Counted from the stretch's first letter, positions 1-5,359 are shown. The stretch: DNA of 5,853 nt from an uncultured Anaerovibrio sp. (GCA_900768695.1 CAAGDY010000161.1:1-5853), one strand, 5' to 3'. Notes: a model not told the origin generated them from the sequence alone. A program made the numbers and translations.

Positions 1-426
1 AAGGCAGAGCTGGAAAGCACCGGCAAGCTGGTGCTGGAGCTGAAGAGCGGCACTGTGGAGCTGATTGCCGAGGATGTGGATATTACCATGTCCCAGACCG
101 AGGGCTTTGCTACCCAGCGCTATGGCTCTGTGACCATTGCCTTGGAAACCACCCTCAGCGAAGCATTAATTGAGGAAGGCTTTGTCCGGGAAATCATCAG
201 CAAGCTGCAGACCATGCGCAAGGAGAATGGCTTCCAGGTGACTGACCGCATCAGCGTATTTGCCGCAGGCAATGACAAGCTGACTGATATCATGAGCCGC
301 AACGAGGACTTCATCAAGAAGATTGTGCTGGGCGACAGCATTTCCTATGGCGCTACTGATGTTGCCGGTGGCTTTGTAAAGGAATGGAATATCAACGGTG
401 AGAATATTACCCTGGCCATTAAGTAA
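1..426 (+). CDS. ileS: Isoleucyl-tRNA synthetase, C-terminal 141 residues (5' end outside window)
   Basis: The frame is open from base 1 and ends with TAA at 424-426, so this is the 3' end of a much longer gene. The visible 141 residues match the tail of isoleucyl-tRNA synthetase, the cytoplasmic enzyme that charges tRNA-Ile. The key stretch is EGFVREIISKLQTMRKENGF, followed by VTDRI, at about residues 58-82; it belongs to the C-terminal anticodon-binding/DUF5915 region of the eukaryote-like (type 2) enzymes. No cysteine occurs in the visible part, so the C-terminal zinc ribbon typical of type 1 bacterial IleS is absent. A GTG at 31 is internal, not a start. An intrinsic terminator lies 50 bases past the stop. 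The family call is firm; the type 2 assignment is an inference from the tail alone. Confidence 0.9.
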   Translation, partial: KAELESTGKLVLELKSGTVELIAEDVDITMSQTEGFATQRYGSVTIALETTLSEALIEEGFVREIISKLQTMRKENGFQVTDRISVFAAGNDKLTDIMSRNEDFIKKIVLGDSISYGATDVAGGFVKEWNINGENITLAIK

Positions 427-476
427 TTTGTTTCAAGTGAGTGAATTTGCTTTGGCGATGAGTGATGCGCTTTAAT

Positions 477-538
477 AAAATGCGGTGCATGCCTGCAGGT
501 ATCCCTTGAGGATATAGCAGACTGCACCGTATTTTTGT
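477..538 (+). terminator. Intrinsic terminator after ileS
   Basis: AAAATGCGGTGCA (477-489) pairs with TGCACCGTATTTT (523-535) over 13 positions with one G-T wobble. The arm ends in a run of five T (532-536). The 33-base interior folds further: CTGC (493-496) pairs with GCAG (517-520), and ATCC (501-504) pairs with GGAT (510-513) around a CTTGA loop. The result is a long bulged hairpin with a U-tract, placed correctly to end ileS transcription. Confidence 0.85.
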
Positions 539-541
539 CTT

Positions 542-570
542 TTGACGGTTTGTATGGTATTGTATATAGT
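542..570 (+). promoter_or_regulatory. Predicted sigma-A promoter for sfsA
   Basis: TTGACG at 542-547 and TATAGT at 565-570 are separated by exactly 17 bases, each one mismatch from consensus. It lies just past the ileS terminator and reads towards sfsA. A start near 577 would give a leader of about 94 bases. Predicted by eye only. Confidence 0.65.
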
Positions 571-572
571 AT

Positions 573-588
573 GTGGTGTAGTGGTGTT
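573..588 (+). repeat. Two-copy 8-base tandem repeat in sfsA leader
   Basis: GTGGTGTA at 573-580 is followed directly by GTGGTGTT at 581-588, a tandem duplication with one mismatch. It lies at or just after the predicted transcription start of sfsA. No function is evident. Confidence 0.5.
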
Positions 589-600
589 ATGTTATATGGC

Positions 601-621
601 AGATAGCAGATAGTGGATAGC
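601..621 (+). repeat. Three-copy 7-base tandem repeat in sfsA leader
   Basis: AGATAGC, AGATAGT and GGATAGC follow each other without gaps. They sit between the predicted promoter and the sfsA ribosome binding site. This may be simple slippage-derived sequence. Confidence 0.55.
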
Positions 622-658
622 AAATGGTGTGCAATCAGATGCTTCAGGGCGCAATGGC

Positions 659-662
659 GGAG
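659..662 (+). promoter_or_regulatory. Ribosome binding site that sets the sfsA start
   Basis: GGAG at 659-662 lies 8 bases before the ATG at 671. The upstream in-frame GTG at 629 has no comparable site, which favours the ATG. Confidence 0.7.
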
Positions 663-670
663 ATGATGAA

Positions 671-1417
671 ATGACTTATAAAAATATTGTTGCCGGGCGG
701 TTTGTGGACAGGCCCAACAGGTTTATTGCCCATGTGGAAATAAATGGCAAGGTGGAAACCGTGCATGTGAAGAATACCGGGCGGTGTCGGGAGCTTCTGC
801 TGCCCGGCGTGAAGGTAATTCTGGAAATTGCAGACAACCCTAACCGCAAGACGAAATACGATTTGGTTGCCGTGTACAAGCGAGGCTTCGGGCTGATAAA
901 TATGGACAGCCAGGCTCCCAATAAGGTAGTGGCGGAATGGCTGGCAGGTCAGGGCTACGACGTGGTCAGGCCGGAGTACAAATACGGCAGTTCCCGGATA
1001 GACTTTTATATGGAACGGCACAGGGGAGAAGATAAGAATAAGAGTAGAAATGAGGATGAAAGCAAGGGGAAAGTTGAGGGGGAGGATGGAGCCGGAAACG
1101 TTGAGCGTTACCTGATGGAGGTAAAGGGCTGTACGTTGGAGATTGATGGCATAGGGTATTTTCCTGATGCGCCTACGGAGCGGGGCATCAAGCACCTGAA
1201 CGAGCTGGCAGGTGCAGCCAGGCAGGGGTATCATTGCATTATGGCTTATGTCATTCAGATGGAGGGCATAACGGAGGTGCGCCCCAATATCGCTACCCAT
1301 CCGGCATACGGCAGGGCGGTAGAGGAAGCCATTGCCGCCGGGGTGAGGATTTTGTATTTGTGTACGGAGGTCAGGGAAAACGAGTTGCGGATTGTTGATA
1401 GCAGCTCATTAAAATGA
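671..1417 (+). CDS. sfsA: SfsA family DNA-binding / nuclease-like protein with a charged insert
   Basis: This 248-residue protein belongs to the SfsA family (sugar fermentation stimulation protein). In E. coli the family was tied to maltose metabolism and nonspecific DNA binding; its biochemical role is poorly defined. Residues 1-45 carry the family signature: RPNRFIA at 14-20, then VHVKNTGRCRELLLPG at 31-46. The C-terminal half is of the PD-(D/E)XK nuclease-like type: SRIDF gives D111, and MEVKG gives E150 and K152. FPDAPTERGIKHLNEL at 164-179 is the conserved motif that follows. Between D111 and E150, residues of about 116-145 form a Lys/Glu/Asp/Gly-rich stretch that I do not recall in typical members, where only a few residues separate these strands. 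The ATG at 671 was chosen over the GTG at 629 because MxYxNIV starts the family and GGAG precedes it. It is probably monocistronic from the promoter at 542-570. Confidence 0.92.
   Translation: MTYKNIVAGRFVDRPNRFIAHVEINGKVETVHVKNTGRCRELLLPGVKVILEIADNPNRKTKYDLVAVYKRGFGLINMDSQAPNKVVAEWLAGQGYDVVRPEYKYGSSRIDFYMERHRGEDKNKSRNEDESKGKVEGEDGAGNVERYLMEVKGCTLEIDGIGYFPDAPTERGIKHLNELAGAARQGYHCIMAYVIQMEGITEVRPNIATHPAYGRAVEEAIAAGVRILYLCTEVRENELRIVDSSSLK
1016..1105 (+). other. Polypurine-encoded charged insert within sfsA
   Basis: Codons 116-145 of sfsA encode a hydrophilic stretch rich in Lys, Glu, Asp, Arg, Asn and Gly. On the + strand, about 1022-1091 is almost all purines, with roughly ten pyrimidines in 70 bases. 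The reading frame is kept through it, and conserved SfsA sequence resumes at YLMEVKG. It looks like an in-frame, low-complexity expansion in a surface loop. Confidence 0.6.
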
Positions 1418-1598
1418 CAATTATAAAGTGAAATAAAAATTTTAGACTACTTTGTATGCGTCATGCTTCAAATGGAAGAAATATCATATATTTATTTTTG
1501 TGACATGGATATTTAGCCTGCTGATTGCCATGGTAATGAAAAGCTGTGGCGTACAGGAGCATTGTTTATCAAGAAAATGAGTTTTTTTAGGTCAAAAG

Positions 1599-1607
1599 TG
1601 GTATAAT
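1599..1607 (+). promoter_or_regulatory. Predicted extended -10 promoter for the CDCPAC protein gene
   Basis: TGGTATAAT at 1599-1607 is a perfect extended -10 (TGnTATAAT). No good -35 is visible at the usual distance (GAGTTT at 1579-1584 is poor), as is common with extended -10 promoters. Transcription would begin near 1614, about 39 bases before the ATG at 1653. The rest of the 1418-1652 gap is AT-rich; I see no clear sfsA terminator or RNA in it. Confidence 0.6.
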
Positions 1608-1639
1608 ATCCGGTAGAAGATATTCAAATTTTATTTTTC

Positions 1640-1646
1640 GGGGGGA
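1640..1646 (+). promoter_or_regulatory. G-rich ribosome binding site of the CDCPAC protein gene
   Basis: GGGGGGA at 1640-1646 lies 6 bases before the ATG at 1653. Its G-run is unusual but still pairs with the CCUCC of 16S rRNA through GGGG or GGA. Confidence 0.65.
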
Positions 1647-1652
1647 CTTTTT

Positions 1653-2000
1653 ATGACAAGGGAAGACATGGAAAAGGTTGTTCATGATATGATTTCTGTC
1701 AAATCGTGCTATCCGGGGCTGAAGGAGGCTGGCGAGGCATGGCTGAGTGCCGGGGATACCGATACGGAAGAGGCTGCCTGGAAGAAGCTGGTAGCAGAGG
1801 CCAGGGCGGATATCATGCCTATTGATGAGCTGATTGGCTTTGCCGCTTCGGAGACAGGTATCAAGGTATTAGGCAAGGACGGTGCTGAGATGCTTTTGAA
1901 GCATGCTCAGGCAATCAAGTCGCAGGGGGCAGAATACTGCGACTGCCCTGCATGCAAGGGTGCGGCTATTGTTATTGAATATGAAAACCTGTATGATTAA
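1653..2000 (+). CDS. Small conserved protein with C-terminal CDCPAC motif, function unknown
   Basis: This is a 115-residue soluble protein with no signal peptide or membrane segment. Most of it looks helical and acidic. A conserved-looking core is DIMPIDELIGFAASE at 53-67. The C-terminus has C96-D-C98-P-A-C101, with another cysteine at C19 near the N-terminus. I recall short proteins of this kind in anaerobic Bacillota, often labelled 'Hsp90' or 'molecular chaperone' in databases. Nothing here resembles the Hsp90 ATPase (no GHKL motifs, and the length is about one sixth), so that label should not be trusted. The CxCxxC cluster suggests metal binding or a redox role, but this is inference. It has its own promoter at 1599-1607 and a strong ribosome binding site. 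The DUF1848 gene starts 73 bases downstream with no terminator between, so the two may be cotranscribed. Confidence 0.8.
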   Translation: MTREDMEKVVHDMISVKSCYPGLKEAGEAWLSAGDTDTEEAAWKKLVAEARADIMPIDELIGFAASETGIKVLGKDGAEMLLKHAQAIKSQGAEYCDCPACKGAAIVIEYENLYD

Positions 2001-2073
2001 GCATTTTGCCTATAGAAGCGGGAAAATCCTGTTGCAATGAGAAAAGCTGTAGTGAGGTGGAAGGTGATTTTGC

Positions 2074-3033
2074 ATGATAGTGAGTGTCAGCAGGCGTACC
2101 GACATACCGGCATTTTACAGCGACTGGTTTTTTAACAGGTTGCAGGAAGGGGTTGTGCATAGCATTAACCCCTTTAACAGCAAGCAGGTAAGCGAAATTT
2201 CCCTGCGGTCGGAGGATGTGGATTGTTTCGTTTTTTGGACAAAAAATCCGGCCCCCATGCTGGACAGGCTGGATTTGCTGGCAGGCTACAATTATTATTT
2301 CCAGTTCACCTTTACGCCCTACGGACGGGATGCAGAGCCGGGACTGCCGGATAAGCGGGAGCTGATAGAGGTGTTTCGCAGGTTGTCTGCAAAGCTGGGA
2401 AGGGACAGGGTGGTATGGCGCTATGACCCTGTTTTTTTGTCTGGGAAATACGATATAGGCTTTCATGCTACCGCATTCAGGAAGCTGGCGGAAAGACTGC
2501 ATGAGTATACGGATTTGTGCGTCATCAGCTTTGTGGATTTATATGCGAAGGCCTCCCGCAATATCCGGCCGCTGGCTCTTTTGCCCTTGGATGAGCCCCA
2601 GATGCGACAGCTGGCGGCAGTATTTAGCTCTCTTGCTGCTGAATACGGACTGACGGTGGAAAGCTGCTCGGAAAAAATAGATTTGTCTGCCTGTGGTATC
2701 CGGCATGGTCAGTGTATTGATAAAAGGCGGCTGGAAAAAATACTGGGTGGCAGGATAGACATTGGCAAGGATGCCAATCAGCGGCAGGAGTGCGGCTGTG
2801 TGCAGAGTGTGGATATAGGTCAGTACAATACCTGCCGCCATCTGTGTGCATATTGCTATGCCAATTTTAATGCCAAAATGGTAGAAGCATGTGCAGCTAT
2901 GCACAACCCATGCTCCACTATGCTGTCGGGTGAACTGCGGGGGAATGAAAAAATTATCCGGCGAAGGGGAGAGCATGTGAAGGTTCTAAAAAATACCGTG
3001 GAACCGGATGAGAGGCGGATATCGTTATTTTAG
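2074..3033 (+). CDS. DUF1848 family protein with C-terminal radical-SAM-like cysteine motif
   Basis: This is a 319-residue soluble protein matching DUF1848, a family of unknown function and roughly this length. The N-terminus SVSRRTDIPAFYSDWF (4-19) is the family hallmark. FVFWTKNPAPMLDRL at 52-66 resembles the 'TK(S/N)P' strand-helix of radical SAM TIM barrels such as the spore photoproduct lyase group, and VVWRYDPV follows at 113-120. The C-terminus has C240-x-C242 and then C254-RHL-C258-AY-C261, an exact CX3CX2C spacing like that which binds the [4Fe-4S] cluster in radical SAM enzymes. There it normally lies near the N-terminus of the barrel. Further cysteines are C198, C207 and C214. The ATG at 2074 fits the family start and has AAGGTG 7 bases upstream (2061-2066). 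The gene lies 73 bases after the CDCPAC gene and ends before the shared terminator at 3211. An iron-sulfur enzyme is likely; the substrate is unknown. Confidence 0.88.
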   Translation: MIVSVSRRTDIPAFYSDWFFNRLQEGVVHSINPFNSKQVSEISLRSEDVDCFVFWTKNPAPMLDRLDLLAGYNYYFQFTFTPYGRDAEPGLPDKRELIEVFRRLSAKLGRDRVVWRYDPVFLSGKYDIGFHATAFRKLAERLHEYTDLCVISFVDLYAKASRNIRPLALLPLDEPQMRQLAAVFSSLAAEYGLTVESCSEKIDLSACGIRHGQCIDKRRLEKILGGRIDIGKDANQRQECGCVQSVDIGQYNTCRHLCAYCYANFNAKMVEACAAMHNPCSTMLSGELRGNEKIIRRRGEHVKVLKNTVEPDERRISLF

Positions 3034-3210
3034 CTTTGGTGTTGAGTGCTTGTGGCGGATGGACAGGTTAAATAGAGATGAGGATTGTGTCATAAATGTT
3101 ATTCTATAGACCTATAAAATAATGTAATTTAGAATGAGTTAAGCTATAGCAGGATAATGGGGAATTTATACTCCATATAATGTTTTTATGTGGTTGTACG
3201 TTATTTAGTG

Positions 3211-3256
3211 TAAAAAAGACTATCGCACTGTGTTTTCAGTGCGATAGTCTTTTTTA
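3211..3256. terminator. Bidirectional intrinsic terminator between DUF1848 and the PIN toxin gene
   Basis: Bases 3211-3230 and 3237-3256 form a perfect 20-bp inverted repeat around a 6-base loop (TGTTTT). The stem is ACTATCGCACTG (3219-3230) and its complement, flanked by A6 on one side and T6 on the other, so each strand ends in a U-run. It ends directly before the PIN gene's stop codon (3257-3259) and lies 177 bases after the DUF1848 stop. It therefore serves both convergent units. I see no gene in 3034-3210. Confidence 0.92.
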
Positions 3257-3670
3257 CTAAAGATCTTTCACTATATCAACAAATTCTTTTGCATCAGCAA
3301 TATAAGGGTTTATCGGAAAATGCTTTTTATTGCCTGTTACCAGATAGCCGTTATACTCACTTACCTCCATTGTAACTTCATAAAAGGGAGTATCCTTTGG
3401 ATCAGGTAATTCACAATCCACCCTGTGTGGTGTTATTTCTAGACCAAAGTAGGAAAATATATTCAATAACCTTTGAATACGGTCTTCGCTGAAGTGGAAT
3501 TTTTTCCTGCGAAGAACATCGTTATATTCCTTCAAAATATCATCACTAAATACCGGAGTAACAATGCCATTAACTATTAGCTTCATGACAGTAACTGTGG
3601 CTGAATCCAAGTTTTTTGTTAGAAGTGAAGAAACTAACACATTTGTATCTATAACTGCATAGCATTTCAT
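3257..3670 (-). CDS. PIN-domain toxin of a type II toxin-antitoxin pair (COG1569-like)
   Basis: This 137-residue PIN-domain protein is of the 'putative toxin-antitoxin system toxin component, PIN family' type. PIN toxins are Mg2+-dependent ribonucleases that cleave RNA in the cytoplasm. The N-terminal strand YAVIDTNVLVSSLL (4-17) supplies the first metal-binding aspartate (D8) and N10. E48 in ILKEYNDVL is the likely second acidic residue. DPKDTPFYE at 90-98 supplies D93 and E98, and the closing motif is VTGNKKHFP at 111-119. In many PIN proteins the TGN position is TGD or TAD; asparagine there may be a tolerated family variant. The length is normal, so the toxin looks intact. Its ATG overlaps the antitoxin stop as TAATG, which implies translational coupling. 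The RNA target cannot be read from sequence. Confidence 0.88.
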   Translation of the reverse strand: MKCYAVIDTNVLVSSLLTKNLDSATVTVMKLIVNGIVTPVFSDDILKEYNDVLRRKKFHFSEDRIQRLLNIFSYFGLEITPHRVDCELPDPKDTPFYEVTMEVSEYNGYLVTGNKKHFPINPYIADAKEFVDIVKDL

Positions 3671-3975
3671 TAGAAATTAGCCCTTTCGTTCCTGGCCATA
3701 TCAATTTCTGCATTGATTTCGTCTAAAGACATGTCCTGAATGTCGGCATTTTTAGCTTCCTGGCGTAGTGCCATAAACGCCTCATTAAAATCACCACATG
3801 TGTATGCGGGTGTAGCCAGTGCTGAAATTTCGAATGGAATTCTTTTCTCCCGGACAACGGCTCGTGCAAATATGTTAAAGGCTGTTGTGGCGTTCATGCC
3901 AAAATCAACACAAAGCCTGTCAAATTGTTGTTTTAATGCAGTATCCATTCTGATACTGAATGTAGCCTGTGCCAT
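3670..3975 (-). CDS. RelB/DinJ family ribbon-helix-helix antitoxin
   Basis: This 101-residue protein has the RelB/DinJ layout. A ribbon strand (QATFSIRMD, 3-11) is the DNA-contacting element of a ribbon-helix-helix dimer. Helix A (about 12-25) follows, then helix B beginning MNATTAFNIFARAVVREK (27-44) and the usual RIPFEI strand (45-50). The acidic C-terminal tail, with SLDEINAEIDMARNER at 83-98, would wrap the toxin. It should neutralise the PIN protein encoded next and repress its own operon. The ATG at 3975 was preferred to the in-frame ATG at 3993: GGAGG lies 7 bases before it, and family members begin MAxxxxxIRMD. The toxin gene starts at the last base of this stop codon. RelB/DinJ antitoxins classically pair with RelE/YafQ toxins, so a PIN partner is notable, although I believe similar pairs occur elsewhere in Bacillota. 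Confidence 0.88.
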   Translation of the reverse strand: MAQATFSIRMDTALKQQFDRLCVDFGMNATTAFNIFARAVVREKRIPFEISALATPAYTCGDFNEAFMALRQEAKNADIQDMSLDEINAEIDMARNERANF

Positions 3976-3982
3976 AATATCG

Positions 3983-3987
3983 CCTCC
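3983..3987 (-). promoter_or_regulatory. Ribosome binding site that sets the antitoxin start
   Basis: GGAGG on the - strand (CCTCC at 3983-3987) is 7 bases from the ATG at 3975. It lies inside the longer reading frame from 3993, which argues against the earlier start. Confidence 0.8.
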
Positions 3988-4009
3988 AGACATAAGATTT
4001 TTATATCTT

Positions 4010-4043
4010 CTTTTATATAAAATACCACAATTTTATATAAAAG
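4010..4043. promoter_or_regulatory. Inverted-repeat operator of the toxin-antitoxin operon
   Basis: CTTTTATATAAAAT at 4010-4023 and ATTTTATATAAAAG at 4030-4043 are perfect reverse complements separated by six bases (ACCACA). Each half itself contains the palindrome TTTTATATAAAA, and the half-site centres are 20 bases apart, about two helical turns. It overlaps the predicted promoter of the antitoxin gene and begins 35 bases upstream of its ATG. This is the arrangement expected for cooperative binding by two ribbon-helix-helix dimers. The architecture is seen; the binding is inferred. Confidence 0.75.
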
Positions 4044-4047
4044 ACAA
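4019..4047 (-). promoter_or_regulatory. Predicted promoter of the antitoxin-toxin operon
   Basis: On the - strand, TTGTCT (4047 down to 4042) and TATTTT (4024 to 4019) are 17 bases apart, with a TGG before the -10 making it an extended type. The start would be near 4012, leaving a leader of about 37 bases. Both elements overlap the inverted repeat at 4010-4043, so a bound antitoxin would block RNA polymerase. Confidence 0.6.
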
Positions 4048-4059
4048 TAATTTGTATTA

Positions 4060-5346
4060 TCACTCAATGCAGTCCAGCGCGTTGGCAATGTCGGCAATCA
4101 AATCCTCCTTGTCCTCAATGCCCAGGCTGATGCGAATCAGTTCAGCCGGTACGCCTGCCTCGATGAGCTGTTCGTCAGTGAGCTGGCGGTGGGTGGAGGT
4201 AGCCGGGTTCAGGCAGCAGGTACGGGCATCTGCCACATGGGTTTCGATGGCACCAAGCTGCAAATTCTTCATGAAGGTGCTGGCAGCATCCCTGCCGCCC
4301 TTCAGACCGAAGGATACTACGCCGCAACCGCCCTGTGGCAGGTATTTTTTTGCGCGCTCATGGTATTTGCTGGAAGCAAGGCCGGGGTAATTTACATAGG
4401 CTACCTTTGGATGTGCTTCCAAGAATTCTGCTACAGCCTGGCCGTTTTCCACATGCTTCGGCATCCTGACATGCAGTGATTCCAGCCCCAGGTTCAAAAG
4501 GAAAGCACTGTTCGGGGAAGGGATGGAGCCCAGGTCACGCATGAGCTGTACGGTGCATTTGGTGATAAAGGCACCTTCCTTGCCAAACTTTTCTGCGTAG
4601 ATGATGCCGTGGTAGCTGTCATCAGGCGTACACAGACCCGGGAACCTGTCGGCATGAGCCATCCAGTCAAAGCGTCCGGCATCAATGATGGCACCGCCCA
4701 CGGCGGCTCCGTGGCCGTCCATGTACTTGGTGGTGGAGTGGGTAATGATGTCTGCTCCCCATTCAATCGGGCGGCAGTTTACCGGGGTAGGGAAGGTGTT
4801 GTCCACAATCAGCGGTACGTTGTGGGCGTGGGCAACCCTGGCAAAAAGCTCAATGTCCAGCACGGTCAGGGCAGGATTGGCAATGGTCTCGCCAAACATC
4901 ACCTTGGTATTTTCCTGAAAAGCGGCGTTCAGCTCGTCCTCGTCTGCATCCGGGGAAACAAAGGTCACCTCAATGCCCATTTTCTTCATGGTGACGGCAA
5001 TCAGATTATAGGTGCCGCCATAAATGGAGGAAGAGGCCACGATGTGGTCGCCGCACTCGCAGATATTGAACAGGGCAAAGAAGTTTGCGGCCTGGCCGGA
5101 GGAGGTCAGCATGGCAGCGGTGCCTCCCTCAAGGGCGGCCAGCTTGGCCGCTACATAATCGTTGGTTGGATTTTGCAGGCGGGTGTAAAAATAGCCGCTG
5201 GCCTCCAGGTCAAACAGCTTGCCCATTTCCTCGCTGGTGTCGTATTTGAAGGTGGTGGACTGAATGATTGGCACCTGACGCGGCTCGCCGTTTTTTGGCG
5301 TATATCCGGCCTGAACGCATTTTGTCCCGATATGATAATTCTTCAT
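4060..5346 (-). CDS. metY: O-acetylhomoserine sulfhydrylase (PLP-dependent)
   Basis: This 428-residue cytoplasmic enzyme of the Cys/Met metabolism PLP family makes homocysteine from O-acetylhomoserine and sulfide, i.e. direct sulfhydrylation in methionine synthesis. The N-terminus HIGTKCVQAGYTP (5-17) and VPIIQSTTFKY (25-35) are typical of MetY. YFYTRLQNPTND (52-63) holds the arginine that contacts cofactor phosphate. SSGQAA (82-87) and SSSIYGGTYNL (105-115) shape the PLP pocket. VDNTFPTP (181-188) contains D182, which pairs with the pyridine nitrogen. THSTTKYMDGHG (202-213) contains K207, the Schiff-base lysine. RISLGIED (405-412) binds the substrate carboxylate. The length of about 425-430 fits MetY better than the shorter cystathionine synthases and lyases. 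The start at 5346 is preferred to the in-frame ATG at 5376 because GGAGG lies 8 bases before it and the longer form adds unconserved residues. It is transcribed alone or with read-through into the toxin-antitoxin genes. Confidence 0.93.
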   Translation of the reverse strand: MKNYHIGTKCVQAGYTPKNGEPRQVPIIQSTTFKYDTSEEMGKLFDLEASGYFYTRLQNPTNDYVAAKLAALEGGTAAMLTSSGQAANFFALFNICECGDHIVASSSIYGGTYNLIAVTMKKMGIEVTFVSPDADEDELNAAFQENTKVMFGETIANPALTVLDIELFARVAHAHNVPLIVDNTFPTPVNCRPIEWGADIITHSTTKYMDGHGAAVGGAIIDAGRFDWMAHADRFPGLCTPDDSYHGIIYAEKFGKEGAFITKCTVQLMRDLGSIPSPNSAFLLNLGLESLHVRMPKHVENGQAVAEFLEAHPKVAYVNYPGLASSKYHERAKKYLPQGGCGVVSFGLKGGRDAASTFMKNLQLGAIETHVADARTCCLNPATSTHRQLTDEQLIEAGVPAELIRISLGIEDKEDLIADIANALDCIE

Positions 5347-5354
5347 ACAAATTT

Positions 5355-5359
5355 CCTCC
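5355..5359 (-). promoter_or_regulatory. Ribosome binding site that sets the metY start
   Basis: GGGAGGAAA on the - strand has its GGAGG core at 5355-5359 (CCTCC on the + strand), 8 bases from the ATG at 5346. The alternative upstream ATG at 5376 would place this site inside the coding sequence. Confidence 0.8.

Noticed and set aside
345..623. 92-codon - strand frame over the ileS end and its terminator
   Set aside because: It runs through a convincing terminator hairpin and the sfsA promoter, and the product looks like translated non-coding DNA.
629..670. Upstream GTG start giving a 262-residue SfsA
   Set aside because: The extra 14 residues are not family-like and the GGAG before ATG 671 sets the shorter start.
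644..1300. 218-codon - strand reading frame opposite sfsA
   Set aside because: It is antisense to conserved SfsA motifs and its translation shows no recognisable domain; treated as a shadow.
1530..1580. 16-codon reading frame in the gap after sfsA
   Set aside because: No ribosome binding site, and it ends before the promoter of the next gene; too short to support.
3176..3256. Possible small RNA: TATAAT at 3176-3181 just before the strong terminator
   Set aside because: The -10 has no -35 at a suitable distance and no TG extension; AT-rich DNA gives such hexamers by chance. Small-RNA sequencing would settle it.
3740..4390. 216-codon + strand frame across the antitoxin, its operator and the metY 3' end
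   Set aside because: It would read through two real genes and an operator on the opposite strand; no ribosome binding site or known motif was seen.
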